Origin: Candidatus Eisenbergiella merdavium
GTDB lineage: Bacteria > Bacillota > Clostridia > Lachnospirales > Lachnospiraceae
NCBI GenBank assembly: GCA_019119595.1
Contig: DWWS01000060.1
Location: forward strand, 1 to 47,666
Reading direction: 5' to 3'
Length of the DNA: 47,666 nucleotides
Part shown: piece after piece, positions 7,212-14,572 of the stretch
Position numbering within the stretch: the first letter of the stretch is position 1
How the letters are laid out: each line of letters starts with the position of its first letter
The notes under the pieces: generated by a model
The model's input: the letters and a program-made list of their open reading frames with translations, nothing else
Told to the model about the DNA's origin: nothing
Databases searched by the model: none
Made by a program: the position numbers and the translations under genes

Positions 7212-9140
7212 ATGAAAAGGAAAAAACAGACTCCGACCGCCGCTGCTCTTACCCGGGATCTGCGTACGCCGTGGACCGGCTCCGTTCAGGCGGAGCATGT
7301 GTGGAAGGAATATCCCCGCCCCGCCATGGTGCGCTACGGCTGGCAGAGCCTGAACGGGCTGTGGGATTATGCTTTTACCCGCAGCCCCCATAGGCCGGAC
7401 GCCTTCGACGGTCGGATCCTGGTTCCCTTTTCACCGGAAAGCCCCCTTTCCGGCGTCGGGCGGCAGCTTGGGCCAGAGGAATATCTGTGGTACCGGCGCA
7501 GCGTAACCGTGCCAGGGCCTGCGGCGGGGAGAAGGCTCCTTCTGCACTTCGGGGCAGTGGATCAGACCTGCACCGTTTACATCAATGAAAAAGAGGCAGG
7601 CGGGCATTCCGGAGGCTATCTGCCCTTCAGCCTGGATATCACGCCTTTTCTGCCGGAGGCGGACACTCCCGTCACCTTCCGGCTCCTCGTTCGGGTGCGG
7701 GATCTGAGCGACACCTCCTGGTACAGCCGGGGCAAGCAGAAGCTGAAGCGGGGCGGCATGTTTTATACCGCGCAGAGCGGCATCTGGCAGACAGTGTGGC
7801 TGGAAGAAGTCCCTTCCGTTTCCATTTCCTCCGTTCTGGCTGTACCTGACTTCGACCAGGCCCGCTGCCGCCTTCTGGTGCAGGTGACGGATACGGAAAA
7901 AGAGCATACCGTCACCGCGCGGATCCGGCCGGAAACGGAGGCCGACCGGAGGCTGCGCGACGATCCTGATTCCGCCTTCAGCGGGACGGAAAAGCCTTCT
8001 GCGGAGGAAAGCTCCGCTTCACAGAAAAATCCCCCGGCAGACGAGGATTCCCTTCTCCTGCACTTCCCCGCCGGAAAGGAGACAGCCGTATCCCTTCCCG
8101 GCTTCCACCCGTGGACGCCGGAGGATCCCTTTCTTTATCATCTGACCGTGGAGACGGATGAGGACCGGGTGGAATGCTATTTTGCCATGAGAAAATGCGA
8201 CGTTCAGACGGATGAAAAAGGGATCCGGCGGCTTTTTCTGAACAACCGCCCCTGCTTTCAGGCCGGGGTGCTGGATCAGGGCTACTGGCCTGACGGCCTG
8301 TACACCGCGCCCTGCGACGAGGCCCTTATCTTTGACATCACCGCAATGAAGGAGCTTGGCTTCAACATGCTGCGCAAGCATGTGAAGGTGGAGCCCCAGA
8401 GGTGGTACTATCACTGCGACCGGCTCGGCATGCTGGTCTGGCAGGATATGGTGTGCGGAGGCACGGCTTACCGAAGCTGGTTCGTCACCTATTTTGCCAC
8501 GCTGCTGAACGCCCTTTCCGTCACCGTGCCGGACGGAAAAGGAACCCGCCGTCTTCTTTCCAGGCGGGAGGAAGAAGGGCGGAATGCCTTCCTTCAGGAG
8601 ATGGAGGAAACCGTCCGCGCCCTGCGGGTCCATCCCTGCATCGTCTGCTGGGTTCCCTTCAACGAGGGCTGGGGGCAGTTTGACGCGGCGGATGCCGCCA
8701 GACGGCTTTCCCGGCTGGATCCGGAGCGGCTGGTGGATCACGCCAGCGGCTGGTTTGACCAGAAAGCGGGGGATATCGCAAGCATCCATTACTACTTCTT
8801 TTCCCTGCGCGTCCGTCCCGAGCCTGTCCGCGCTCTGGCCCTGACCGAATTCGGCGGATATTCCTGGCAGATCCCGGAGCACAGCTTCAGCCGCAGGCTG
8901 TACGGCTATGGAACCTACCAGGACAAGGCAGAGCTTACGGAGGGCTACCGCAGGCTGATATCCGATACGGTCCTTCCCGCGGTAAAAAAGGGCGTCGGCG
9001 CCAGCATCTATACCCAGCTTTCCGATATCGAGGATGAGGTGAACGGCATTTTTACCTATGACAGACAGGTGGAAAAGCTGGACGCGGACACGGTGCGCCG
9101 TCTGAACGCAGAGCTGCGAAAGGCCGGGGAAGGCGGCTGA
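7212..9140 (+). CDS. Glycoside hydrolase family 2 protein (beta-galactosidase/beta-glucuronidase type)
   Basis: A 642-residue retaining glycosidase. The N-terminal GH2 sugar-binding jelly roll covers about residues 25-180 (LNGLWDYAF is typical). An immunoglobulin-like domain follows, with a charged low-complexity insertion near 240-275. A TIM barrel then carries the acid/base Glu485 in WVPFNEGWGQF and the nucleophile Glu546 in LTEFGGYSW. No signal peptide is present, so it acts in the cytoplasm on imported oligosaccharides. The ATG at 7212 follows AGGAG (7194-7198) at 13 nt, a rather long spacing; an upstream in-frame ATG at 7110 has no ribosome binding site. The gene stands alone on the plus strand. 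The family is certain, but the sugar (galactoside, glucuronide, mannoside) is not. Confidence 0.92.
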   Translation: MKRKKQTPTAAALTRDLRTPWTGSVQAEHVWKEYPRPAMVRYGWQSLNGLWDYAFTRSPHRPDAFDGRILVPFSPESPLSGVGRQLGPEEYLWYRRSVTVPGPAAGRRLLLHFGAVDQTCTVYINEKEAGGHSGGYLPFSLDITPFLPEADTPVTFRLLVRVRDLSDTSWYSRGKQKLKRGGMFYTAQSGIWQTVWLEEVPSVSISSVLAVPDFDQARCRLLVQVTDTEKEHTVTARIRPETEADRRLRDDPDSAFSGTEKPSAEESSASQKNPPADEDSLLLHFPAGKETAVSLPGFHPWTPEDPFLYHLTVETDEDRVECYFAMRKCDVQTDEKGIRRLFLNNRPCFQAGVLDQGYWPDGLYTAPCDEALIFDITAMKELGFNMLRKHVKVEPQRWYYHCDRLGMLVWQDMVCGGTAYRSWFVTYFATLLNALSVTVPDGKGTRRLLSRREEEGRNAFLQEMEETVRALRVHPCIVCWVPFNEGWGQFDAADAARRLSRLDPERLVDHASGWFDQKAGDIASIHYYFFSLRVRPEPVRALALTEFGGYSWQIPEHSFSRRLYGYGTYQDKAELTEGYRRLISDTVLPAVKKGVGASIYTQLSDIEDEVNGIFTYDRQVEKLDADTVRRLNAELRKAGEGG

Positions 9141-9205
9141 ACGAAGCTGTCAGCAGAGCCGGAAAGGACGGCTGAGCAAAGCTGTCAGCATGATCGGAAA
9201 GCTAC
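9135..9205. repeat. Two imperfect direct repeats of about 35 bp
   Basis: GGCTGAACGAAGCTGTCAGC at 9135 recurs as GGCTGAGCAAAGCTGTCAGC at 9170, each followed by a similar CGGAAAG segment. The first copy contains the stop codon of the GH2 gene, so the duplication begins inside the gene. It lies in the convergent gap between the GH2 gene and pgsA. Confidence 0.6.
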
Positions 9206-9291
9206 GGTCGGCCAGAGGCGGCTGGCAAGTCCCATTTGACGGCCATGGCGGCTGCCCGCCTTTCTGCCAGAGCTGCTCTGCCCGTTTCTGT

Positions 9292-9876
9292 TTACTCCTT
9301 CCTCCCCTTCCCGCTCTCCTTCCACATTTTCCGAAAAACGGGAATGTACATCAAAAAGGAAAACAACAGAAACACGCCGCAGACAGCGATCAGCACGTTT
9401 GCCGCCTCCCTGCCGATGCCGGGAAGGAGCAGAAGGAGAAAAAGCACCGCATACAGTACGGCCGTGCAGACCTTTCCGAACCACATGGCGCCGTCCAGCT
9501 TTTTCCCGCGGGGGAGCAGCAGCGCGCCCATGATCAGCATAAAGCCCTCCTTGATCACAAAGAGCACAAGCACCGCCCGCATCAGCGGATACCGCACCGC
9601 AAGGCAGATGAGCAGCGCCGCCTGGGTGAGCTTGTCCGCCAGCGGGTCGATGAATTTTCCCAGCTCAGTGATCATATTGAACCGTCTGGCGATCTTTCCG
9701 TCAAACATGTCCGTCAGTCCGGAAACGCCCACCACAGCGGCGGCGGCGTAGTAATCCCCCGTACTGTCCGCCGTGCAGTACAGCCAGGAAAACAGCGGGA
9801 TCAGCAGGATGCGGAAATATCCCATGAGATTGGGAATGGAAAAAATCTCTCTTTTGTCTATCCTTCTTTTCATCAT
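9292..9876 (-). CDS. pgsA: CDP-diacylglycerol--glycerol-3-phosphate 3-phosphatidyltransferase
   Basis: Makes phosphatidylglycerol phosphate, the committed step to phosphatidylglycerol and cardiolipin, at the cytoplasmic membrane. The 194-residue protein carries the CDP-alcohol phosphotransferase signature: DMFDGKIARRFNMITELGKF followed by IDPLADK, giving the D-G-x2-A-R-x8-G-x3-D-x3-D pattern. Several hydrophobic helices follow. The start at 9876 is chosen because AAAGGAAG lies just upstream; the reading frame extends further upstream but that part would overlap the 3' end of the next gene. It lies 55 nt downstream of the radical SAM gene on the same strand and may be co-transcribed with it. 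Confidence 0.93.
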   Translation of the reverse strand: MMKRRIDKREIFSIPNLMGYFRILLIPLFSWLYCTADSTGDYYAAAAVVGVSGLTDMFDGKIARRFNMITELGKFIDPLADKLTQAALLICLAVRYPLMRAVLVLFVIKEGFMLIMGALLLPRGKKLDGAMWFGKVCTAVLYAVLFLLLLLPGIGREAANVLIAVCGVFLLFSFLMYIPVFRKMWKESGKGRKE

Positions 9877-9931
9877 CAGGCTTCCTTTCTGCGGCAGACC
9901 GGGAGCCGAAGCTCCGGCAGGCCGTGAAAAA

Positions 9932-10966
9932 TCAATTCTGTTCCACTGCAAACGCATCGTCCAGATAGCGGTTCAGCAGATACGCCCTGTAGTCATACAG
10001 GGAAAACGTCCGTTCCGATCGTCCGTCCCCATAGCGTTCGGCAAGCTCTCCGGCGGATATCTTTTTCGCCTGCCGCAGGGCCCAGGTATCCTCCTCCACT
10101 GCCCTTCTGACCAGCTCCTTTGGCGCTTCCTCCCTGAGATTCCCGATCTTCCACGGCTCCGTCATATGGGTAAAATTGAAATACGCGTCAAAGGTATTGG
10201 AAATGTTCAGAACGATCTGCTGTCCGTTGTGATATTCCACATGGGACGCGTCGCCTTTCAGCCGCTCTATGCATTCTTTTTCCGTCAAAACCTGGTCGTA
10301 GTCCAGATAATAGGGCTTCAGGATTTCCGGGATATGCGGCTTCTGGATCCGGATCGGATAAAGCTTCCGGTTCTCTCCGTCGCAGCCTCCCGCATGGACG
10401 AAGAAAACAAATTCCTCCTGAAAGGAGGCGCATTTTTCCTTCAGTCCCATCCGTTTTGCCAGATGAAAAAGCTCCGTCAGCTCCTCCTTATTTTCTTCCG
10501 TGATAAAGGCCTGCCACCTTGGCGCGATCTGATTTTCAATGAGGATCTCCGTCGCCCTCAAAAGCTCCCCGAAGGCGCCCCTGCGGCCCACATAGCGATC
10601 CGTCAGCCCTTCCAGCCCGAAAAAGGTAAGCTGAACCCTGCGCACGCCTGCCTCCTTTAAAAATTTCACATACTCCGGATCCCTGACCAGACGCCAGAAG
10701 CTGGCAAGCTCGAATCTCTGCGGCGCCGTGTTGACGGAAAGCCGTTTATCTCTTTCCCAGCGCTCCCTGTAATCGTCGCAGAAGTCCGGCTCTCTCAGCC
10801 AGCTGTAATAAACGATCCGGTCAAAATAGGGCCGGAAATAATTGACGATCCACTCATCGGCCCCCGCCTCCATCCGGCGGTTCTCCATGTGGCCCAGCCA
10901 GCAATGCCCGCATCTGTTCGGGCATCCGTACATATCCACCACCAGGGCCAGTTCCTTCCGCTCCAT
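9932..10966 (-). CDS. Radical SAM domain protein of unknown function
   Basis: A 344-residue protein with a CxxxCxxC iron-sulfur motif close to the N terminus (YGCPNRCGHCWLGH), the hallmark of radical S-adenosylmethionine enzymes. The rest fits a partial TIM barrel, for example VRRVQLTFFGLEGLTD near residues 120-135. No C-terminal SPASM cluster is evident, because cysteines are few after residue 190. The start at 10966 has the strong site AAAGGAGG. A good promoter lies just upstream (11014-11043). Neighbours (pgsA downstream, proS divergent) do not suggest a pathway. The superfamily call is strong; the reaction and substrate are unknown. Confidence 0.85.
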   Translation of the reverse strand: MERKELALVVDMYGCPNRCGHCWLGHMENRRMEAGADEWIVNYFRPYFDRIVYYSWLREPDFCDDYRERWERDKRLSVNTAPQRFELASFWRLVRDPEYVKFLKEAGVRRVQLTFFGLEGLTDRYVGRRGAFGELLRATEILIENQIAPRWQAFITEENKEELTELFHLAKRMGLKEKCASFQEEFVFFVHAGGCDGENRKLYPIRIQKPHIPEILKPYYLDYDQVLTEKECIERLKGDASHVEYHNGQQIVLNISNTFDAYFNFTHMTEPWKIGNLREEAPKELVRRAVEEDTWALRQAKKISAGELAERYGDGRSERTFSLYDYRAYLLNRYLDDAFAVEQN

Positions 10967-11013
10967 GTGCGCCTCCTTTACAAACCAGGATCTATCGTTT
11001 CCGCGATATCCCT

Positions 11014-11043
11014 ATTATATCGCCTGCTCATCGCTTTTGTCCA
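11014..11043 (-). promoter_or_regulatory. Promoter of the radical SAM gene
   Basis: On the minus strand TGGACA (11038-11043) and TATAAT (11014-11019) are separated by 18 nt, about 50 nt upstream of the start codon at 10966. Confidence 0.7.
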
Positions 11044-11199
11044 TCCGTTCCTGTTCCTGGTTGCCCCGTGAACAGGAACATTCGCGGGCTCATTTTAAGT
11101 TTTGCTTCGCAAAAGGAGCCCGTTCACATCTGCATCATGTTCTTACGCCGCAAACAGCAAGTGTTTGCGGCTGGCCTGTGAACAGGAATGTCCATCCGT
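11038..11199. repeat. Hairpin cluster bounded by an 11-bp direct repeat
   Basis: TGTCCATCCGT occurs at 11038-11048 and again at 11189-11199. Between them are a 9-bp hairpin TTCCTGTTC...GAACAGGAA (about 11048-11077), a nested hairpin CGGGCTC...GAGCCCG enclosing TTTTGCTTCGCAAAA (about 11084-11121), and CCGCAAACA...TGTTTGCGG (about 11148-11170). The segment GTGAACAGGAA also occurs twice. The block lies between the divergent radical SAM and proS transcription units. Confidence 0.65.
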
Positions 11200-11209
11200 C
11201 GTTTTTATC

Positions 11210-11238
11210 TTGACGGGCCGTTTTTCCTGTGCTATTCT
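11210..11238 (+). promoter_or_regulatory. Promoter of the proS T-box transcript
   Basis: TTGACG (11210-11215) and TATTCT (11233-11238) are separated by 17 nt, immediately upstream of the T-box leader. Confidence 0.7.
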
Positions 11239-11244
11239 TTTTTC

Positions 11245-11557
11245 ACAAAAGGCGATGAAAAGAAACAGTACGCATTTCGGGCGCTGCAGAGAGAAGGCGG
11301 CCGGTGAAAGCCTTTGCCGAAGAAATGCCGAACCCCTCTTGGAGCCGTGGGCCGAAACCGTCACCGACGGCAAGTAAGCTTCACCGGGTTCTCCCGTCAC
11401 AGAGAACGGTATCAGACTTTCAGGTGCGAAGGAAGCCTGAGTCATGTACCATAAGCGCGGAAATTTTTCCGAATTCAGGTGGTACCGCGGATCGAACCGT
11501 CCGCCCTGAGCATGTCAGACCCTGATCAGAAGGGAAGAGATGTTCAGGGCGTTTTTT
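11245..11557 (+). promoter_or_regulatory. T-box riboswitch (proline) with intrinsic terminator
   Basis: The leader has the T-box landmarks in order: AGTA of the specifier-loop S-turn (11267-11270), AGAGAG (11288-11293), GGTGAAAG (about 11303), the specifier region GAACCCCTC (11330-11338) containing a CCC proline codon, and the T-box sequence AGGTGGTACCGCGG (11477-11490). It ends with a terminator stem CGCCCTGA (11502-11509) / TCAGGGCG (11544-11551) and six T residues. Uncharged tRNA-Pro binding should favour the antiterminator and allow proS transcription, as in known class members. Confidence 0.93.
11502..11557 (+). terminator. Regulated terminator of the proS T-box
   Basis: An 8-bp GC-rich outer stem (11502-11509 with 11544-11551) is followed by TTTTTT at 11552-11557. 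It is mutually exclusive with the T-box antiterminator. Confidence 0.85.
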
Positions 11558-11567
11558 ATTGTTTTGC

Positions 11568-11747
11568 AAAAAGGAGGCCGGCACGAGCCTTCGGTTCGTG
11601 CCAAAGAATGGCTCCGCCATTCTTCTAGGAAAAAATGCCGCCTGTCGGCGGCAAAAAAGGAGGCCGGCACGAGCCTCCAGCTCATGCCAAAGAATGGCTC
11701 CGCCATTCTTTTAGAAAAACAACCGCCTGTCGGCGGCAAAAAGGAGG
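11568..11747 (+). repeat. Duplicated cassette of Shine-Dalgarno plus three hairpins
   Basis: Two tandem copies (11568-11652 and 11654-11737, about 85 bp each) begin with AAAAAGGAGG and contain three hairpins: GGCACGAG...CTCGTGCC-like, AGAATGGCTCCGCCATTCT, and GCCGCCTGTCGGCGGC. The first hairpin is eroded in copy two. A third AAAAAGGAGG (11738-11747) follows and is the real ribosome binding site of proS. Only that last copy faces a usable start codon. Confidence 0.85.
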
Positions 11748-11752
11748 ACATT

Positions 11753-13519
11753 ATGAAGCTTTCAAATCTGATTGGCGATCGTTTCCGGGAAACTCCGTCG
11801 GACTGCGTGGTGGAAAGCCATGCGCTCATGCTGCGGGGAGGCTACATGAAATATGTGGCGAACGGCATTTATTCCTCGCTCCCGCCGCTGAAGCGGATCA
11901 CAAAAAAGATTGAGGAGATCATCCGGGAGGAAATGGACGCCCTGGACGGACAGGAGGTGTCCTTCCCCGTGGCGCTGCCCGCTTCCCTTTGGGAGGAATC
12001 CGGCAGGTATGCGTCCGTGGGCAGCGAGCTTCTGCGTTTTACGGACAGAAACGGAGCGAAGATGGTGCTGGGCATGACGCACGAGGAGGCCGCCGTCCAG
12101 CTGGTGCGGGAATATGCCTCCACCTACAGCCGTTATCCCTTCATGATCTATCAGATCCAGACCAAATTCCGGGATGAGGCCCGTCCCCGCGCGGGACTGA
12201 TCCGGGTGAGGGAATTCACCATGAAGGACGCTTATTCCTTCCACACCTCTCAGGAGGATCTGGAAAGCTACTATGCGCGCTGCCTGCGGGCCTACCAGCG
12301 CATTTTTGCCAGGGCGGGGATTCCCGAGGTAGTCTGCGTGGCTTCCGATTCCGGCATGATGGGCGGCAGCCTGTCCCATGAATTCATGCTGCTGACCGCC
12401 GCCGGAGAGGATTCCATCGTGCTCTGCCCGGACTGCGGCTACAGCGCCAACATGGAAGCGGCGGAATGCATTTATCACACAGAAGGAACCGAAAGCGCTC
12501 CCTCCGTTGAAGGCACCCCTCTCCTTCCCGTGGAAACGCCCGGCGTACACACCATCGAGGAGCTTGCTGATTTTCTGCACATCGCGCCTTCCTCCACCTG
12601 CAAGGCTGTGGTCTATCAGAAAAATAAGGACGATTCCTATGTTGTCCTGTTCCTGCGCGGCGATCTGGAGGTTAACGAGGCCAAGCTGACCTCTTATCTG
12701 GGAGAGGACATCCATCCGGCCATCATCACGGAGGAAAGCGGCCTGCAGGCAGGCTTCATCGGCCCGGTTTCCCTGCAGGCTCCGGAAGGGACTGTCGTTC
12801 TGTTCGACCGCTCCCTGGAAGGGCTTTCCGGACTCGCCTGCGGCGCGAACCGGGAGGGCTGGCACCAGACCGGACTGGATCTGAAGAGGGACTGCCCGGA
12901 CGCGGAATACCGTGACTTCGCCAAGGCCTTTGCGGGCGGCATCTGTCCGGTCTGCGGCAAAAGAAGCCTGACCGTCTCCCGCGGCATCGAGGTGGGGAAT
13001 ATCTTCCAGCTCGGCGACAAATACACCCGTTCCATGCACATGCAGTACGTGGATGAAAAAGGAAAGAGCCATACCCCCATCATGGGCTGCTACGGCATCG
13101 GCGTGGGCAGGCTCGCCGCTTCCGTATGCGAGGCAAAGCACGATGAATACGGCCCCGTATGGCCCATCAGCATCGCCCCCTGGCAGGTGCATCTGTGCTG
13201 CATGAGAGGGGACAACGCCGAGGTGCGCGCCCAGGCAGACCGCCTGTATGAGGCGCTTCAAAGGGCAGGCGTGGAGGTGCTCTATGACGACAGAAACGTG
13301 AGCGCGGGCGTCATGTTCTCTGACGCCGATCTGCTCGGCGTCCCCGTCCGCCTGGTGGCAAGTCCCAGAAACCTGAAGGAGGGCTGTGTGGAGCTTTCCT
13401 TACGCGGCGACCGGGCCAGCGCGGTAAAGATCCCCGAGGATGCGGCGGTGGACGGTGTTCTTTCCAGAATCAGGGAGCTGACCGAAGCGCTGGAGAAAAA
13501 CGTGCCGGAACGTATCTGA
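11753..13519 (+). CDS. proS: Proline--tRNA ligase
   Basis: Charges tRNA-Pro with proline. The 588-residue protein is the bacterial form. Class II motif 2 lies near residues 140-163 (FRDEARPRAGLIRVREFTMK). A YbaK-like editing insertion spans about 265-380 (STCKAVVYQKNKDDSYVVLF), motif 3 is near 444 (GCYGIGVGRLAAS), and a C-terminal anticodon-binding domain begins at about 465 (WPISIAPWQVHL). The start is ATG 11753, 5 nt after AAGGAGG; the frame stays open further upstream but only across the hairpin repeats, so that part is not taken as coding. Expression is controlled by the proline T-box at 11245-11557. Confidence 0.97.
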   Translation: MKLSNLIGDRFRETPSDCVVESHALMLRGGYMKYVANGIYSSLPPLKRITKKIEEIIREEMDALDGQEVSFPVALPASLWEESGRYASVGSELLRFTDRNGAKMVLGMTHEEAAVQLVREYASTYSRYPFMIYQIQTKFRDEARPRAGLIRVREFTMKDAYSFHTSQEDLESYYARCLRAYQRIFARAGIPEVVCVASDSGMMGGSLSHEFMLLTAAGEDSIVLCPDCGYSANMEAAECIYHTEGTESAPSVEGTPLLPVETPGVHTIEELADFLHIAPSSTCKAVVYQKNKDDSYVVLFLRGDLEVNEAKLTSYLGEDIHPAIITEESGLQAGFIGPVSLQAPEGTVVLFDRSLEGLSGLACGANREGWHQTGLDLKRDCPDAEYRDFAKAFAGGICPVCGKRSLTVSRGIEVGNIFQLGDKYTRSMHMQYVDEKGKSHTPIMGCYGIGVGRLAASVCEAKHDEYGPVWPISIAPWQVHLCCMRGDNAEVRAQADRLYEALQRAGVEVLYDDRNVSAGVMFSDADLLGVPVRLVASPRNLKEGCVELSLRGDRASAVKIPEDAAVDGVLSRIRELTEALEKNVPERI

Positions 13520-13524
13520 ATATC

Positions 13525-13554
13525 CAAAAAAATCCTGGCTCAATGAGCCAGGAT
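13525..13554 (-). terminator. Terminator of map, containing the map stop codon
   Basis: A perfect 10-bp stem (13532-13541 with 13545-13554, loop of 3 nt) is followed on the minus strand by a run of seven T. The TGA of map lies within the stem and loop. It sits between convergent proS and map; on the plus strand no U-run follows. Confidence 0.85.
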
Positions 13555-14412
13555 CTCGCAGCCGTCCTCTGTGACGAGGACCATGGTTTCCCACTGTGCG
13601 GAGGGCTTTCCGTCCTCCGTATAGATGGTCCAGCCGTTTTTATCATCCAGATAAATATCCGCGGTTCCCATGTTGATCATGGGCTCGATGGTGAAGATCA
13701 TGCCGGGAACCATCAGCATTTCCGTTCCCGCCGGGGCCACATAGCTGACGAAGGGATCCTCATGAAATTCCAGTCCCACCCCATGGCCGCCGATATCGAT
13801 GACCACACTGTAGCCGTTTTCCTTCGCATGGCGGTTCACCGCATCCGCCATGTCTCCCAGGAACCGCCAGGGCTTCACCTGCTCGATCCCCATTTCCATA
13901 CATTCCTTTGCCACACGCACCAGACGGAGGTTTTCCTCCTTCACATTTCCGATACAGAACATGCGGGAGGAATCCCCGTAATAGCCGTTATAGATCGTGG
14001 AAACGTCCACATTGACGATATCCCCGTCCTTCAGCACTACTCCTTCGTCGGGAATTCCGTGACAGACCTGGCTGTTGACAGAGGTGCAGACGCTCTTCGG
14101 AAAGCCCTCATAGCCCAGCGGAGCGGGAATGCCTCCAAGCTCTCTGGTCCTCGTATCCACCAGCCGGTCGATCTCCGCGGTGGTCATCCCTTCCCGGATG
14201 TGCTCCGCCACATAGTCCAGCACCAGCGTGTTGATCCTTCCGCTCTCCCGGATCCCCGCGATCTGCTCCGGATTCTTGATCATGTCATGGTCGGGAACCA
14301 TATGTCCCTCCAGCTCGAAATGCCTGATTTTTTCATCAAACGCTTCATGACACTGCTTGTATTTTCTGCCGCTCCCGCACCAGCAACGGTCGTTTCTTCC
14401 TGGTTTTTCCAC
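13540..14412 (-). CDS. map: Methionine aminopeptidase type I with N-terminal SEC-C motif
   Basis: Removes the initiator methionine from nascent proteins. The 290-residue protein starts with a SEC-C zinc motif (DRCWCGSGRKYKQCH), as in many Clostridia, followed by the pita-bread peptidase fold. The metal ligands are visible: Asp in NVDVSTIYNGYYGDSSR (both Asp), His in GGHGVGLEFHED, Glu in FTIEPMI, and Glu in QWETMVLVTE. I place the start at the GTG at 14412, because GGGAGG lies 5 nt upstream. An in-frame ATG at 14484 overlaps a perfect TATAAT and has no ribosome binding site. The gene is monocistronic, convergent with proS. Confidence 0.94.
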   Translation of the reverse strand: MEKPGRNDRCWCGSGRKYKQCHEAFDEKIRHFELEGHMVPDHDMIKNPEQIAGIRESGRINTLVLDYVAEHIREGMTTAEIDRLVDTRTRELGGIPAPLGYEGFPKSVCTSVNSQVCHGIPDEGVVLKDGDIVNVDVSTIYNGYYGDSSRMFCIGNVKEENLRLVRVAKECMEMGIEQVKPWRFLGDMADAVNRHAKENGYSVVIDIGGHGVGLEFHEDPFVSYVAPAGTEMLMVPGMIFTIEPMINMGTADIYLDDKNGWTIYTEDGKPSAQWETMVLVTEDGCEILAH

Positions 14413-14482
14413 ACTTACCTCCCGGGATCCGTATCCGGATCGTCTTATCCTGTTGCACACGTTACATTTCGCACCGTTTTTC

Positions 14483-14488
14483 ATTATA
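14483..14488 (-). promoter_or_regulatory. -10 element of map
   Basis: TATAAT on the minus strand, 70 nt upstream of the GTG start of map. A matching -35 is not clear. The overlap with an ATG at 14484 argues against translation starting there. Confidence 0.55.
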
Positions 14489-14524
14489 ACACTTCAGGGC
14501 AAAGCAGGGAAGCAAAAAGAATCC

Positions 14525-14572
14525 GGTTTCAGCTCTGATCGACGGTTTGGTTTCAGCTCTAATCGACGGTCA
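14525..14572. repeat. Two 24-bp tandem repeats at the 3' end of the GH105 gene
   Basis: GGTTTCAGCTCTGATCGACG (14525) repeats at 14549 as GGTTTCAGCTCTAATCGACG, period 24 bp. The second copy runs into the GH105 stop codon. Confidence 0.7.

Noticed and set aside
11568..11747. A CRISPR-like array
   Set aside because: Only two units, directly adjoining, with internal hairpins and no spacers; no cas genes in the window.
11540..11752. An upstream extension of proS
   Set aside because: The frame is open only through the T-box terminator tail and the hairpin cassette. The strong ribosome binding site and the family N terminus fit ATG 11753.
11762..13261. A 499-codon frame opposite proS
   Set aside because: It lies wholly antisense to proS, with no plausible start site or domain.
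14413..14484. An upstream ATG for map at 14484
   Set aside because: It overlaps a TATAAT promoter element and has no ribosome binding site; the GTG at 14412 has one.
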